This document shows, one piece after another, positions 5,938 through 6,935 of a stretch of 6,935 nucleotides of DNA. The stretch comes from Parvularculaceae bacterium (GTDB lineage Bacteria; Pseudomonadota; Alphaproteobacteria; Caulobacterales; Parvularculaceae). A model generated the notes under the pieces. The model searched no databases and had not been told where the DNA came from. It saw only the letters and a program-made list of their open reading frames with translations. Location of the stretch: positions 1 through 6,935 of the forward strand of contig SHAI01000133.1 of NCBI GenBank assembly GCA_004213235.1, read 5' to 3'. The first letter of the stretch is position 1. Every line of letters starts with the position of its first letter. A program made the translations under genes and the position numbers.

Positions 5938-6935
5938 TCATGGACGCGCCCCATCAAGAAATGGGTACTGTTTGGCAATTTGCTTCGGCAAAAGCGCATA
6001 GAGGACAGCCGGATCGTTCATTTGCCCAGCTATTTCCCCGGCACCAGTGCCAGACCCAACATATATGTCACCGCGGAGCGGCCCTTTGATGGCGCCGCCA
6101 ACATCCTGTGCGATGAACAGCGCGCCGGTTTCTTTGACGGTGCCTTCGCTGGCAAATTTCCCGTCCCGAACAACGTAAATCGGCGCACCCAATCCATGGT
6201 AACGGCGATCCACTGCCAGGCTGCGCCCCGCAGTTAGCTGAACACCCTGCGCACCCAGGGGGCCGAGGTCAGGAATTGGCAAATCCTCCAGTACACGGAA
6301 AAAAACATAAGACGGGTTTCGTTCCCGCAATCGTGCCGCCTCATCCGGCGATGCCTGACGCAACCAGGCCTCAATAGCCTGCATCGACATTTTTTCACGC
6401 GGAATCGACCCGTTTTCAATCAAAGCGCGCCCGATTGCATAATATTGCCGGCCATTTTGCCCATCATAGCCAACCCGCAATTCGTGCCCGCCTTCGTCGC
6501 GACTGAAATAGATACGACCAGAGCCCTGAATCTGGAGAAAGAACAGATCCGTCGGGTCCATATAGGCTATAATTTCAGCCTTCTGGCCAAGGGCACCGCG
6601 ATTTATGTCCGCGCGTGTCGCATATGGTTTTAAATGTCCGCCTTCAACGTAACCGGCAAGGCGTTTGCCGGCCAACTCTGCGTCAAAGGATTGGAGATTG
6701 ACCATGACGAGATCTTCCGGCCGCGCGTGCAAGGGCGCTGAAAATCGCGCTGTGGGCAGTTTTGACGCCGGAAAATTTGGCTCAAAATAACCGGTAACTT
6801 TCCCTGCAGCGCGCTCTCGCGGCGCACGCTGGCGACCGGACTTATCGGCTGGCGCGGTCAGTCGTTCTGCAATCAGAACCGGAGAAAATATCGCCTCGAA
6901 AAAACGCCTTGCCGCCTTTTGGCGCAAACGATCGT
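5938..6935 (-). CDS. mltA: Membrane-bound lytic murein transglycosylase A (MltA), 5' end beyond the window
   Basis: MltA cleaves the MurNAc-GlcNAc bond of peptidoglycan in the periplasm, leaving 1,6-anhydro ends. The visible part (about 330 residues) has GKVTGYFEP, LHARPEDLV, DLFFLQIQGSGR, LRVGYDGQNGRQYYAIGR, NPSYVFFR, GAQGVQLTAGRSLAVDRRYHGLGAPI, and AQDVGGAIKGPLRGDIYVG (the 3D-fold block). The Asp in AQDVGG, at codon 6105-6103, matches the catalytic Asp of E. coli MltA. The frame stays open to base 6935, so the lipoprotein or signal sequence and the true start lie outside; the TTG at 6927 is merely the first possible start codon inside the window. The stop at 5938-5940 is followed closely by the Smr gene. 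In many alphaproteobacteria a Tim44-like gene lies upstream; that cannot be checked here. Confidence 0.95.
   Translation of the reverse strand, partial: DRLRQKAARRFFEAIFSPVLIAERLTAPADKSGRQRAPRERAAGKVTGYFEPNFPASKLPTARFSAPLHARPEDLVMVNLQSFDAELAGKRLAGYVEGGHLKPYATRADINRGALGQKAEIIAYMDPTDLFFLQIQGSGRIYFSRDEGGHELRVGYDGQNGRQYYAIGRALIENGSIPREKMSMQAIEAWLRQASPDEAARLRERNPSYVFFRVLEDLPIPDLGPLGAQGVQLTAGRSLAVDRRYHGLGAPIYVVRDGKFASEGTVKETGALFIAQDVGGAIKGPLRGDIYVGSGTGAGEIAGQMNDPAVLYALLPKQIAKQYPFLDGARP

Overview
The window looks like a chromosomal housekeeping region of an alphaproteobacterium of moderate GC content. This rests on the gene neighbourhood (his genes divergent from hslVU, with Smr and MltA genes next to them) and on the alphaproteobacterial character of the HslV, HisB, Smr and MltA proteins. 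No genus can be fixed from the sequence alone. There are no tRNA or rRNA genes, insertion sequences, CRISPR arrays or other mobile elements.

Layout. Minus strand, 1-1259: hisB (imidazoleglycerol-phosphate dehydratase) followed downstream by hisH (glutaminase subunit of IGP synthase), whose 3' end lies beyond base 1. This is the usual start of an alphaproteobacterial hisBHAF cluster. Plus strand, 1410-3377: hslV and hslU, the peptidase and the AAA+ unfoldase of the HslVU protease, transcribed divergently from hisB. Plus strand, 3430-5250: a possible 41-codon small ORF with a strong ribosome binding site, a hairpin, then a 543-codon gene. Minus strand, 5296-6935: an Smr-domain protein gene directly downstream of mltA (membrane-bound lytic transglycosylase), which is cut by the right edge.

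The remarkable part is the gene at 3619-5250. It aligns by eye, block by block, with prephenate dehydratase (the PheA/PDT fold: periplasmic-binding-like catalytic domain plus C-terminal ACT domain). However, it is almost twice the usual length, carries a large insertion in the catalytic domain, has lost several signature residues (the PIEN block reads PFYA, the TRF block reads TSF), and ends in a hydrophobic membrane segment. It looks like a membrane-tethered, possibly non-catalytic relative of prephenate dehydratase that has been placed between hslU and the Smr/mltA pair. Its function is unknown.

The other genes act separately: HisB and HisH in histidine synthesis, HslVU in ATP-dependent proteolysis, MltA in peptidoglycan turnover, and Smr in nucleic-acid transactions. 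Small inverted repeats in the hisB-hisH, hisB-hslV, hslV-hslU and hslU-PDT-like gaps are recorded as possible regulatory elements, at modest confidence.
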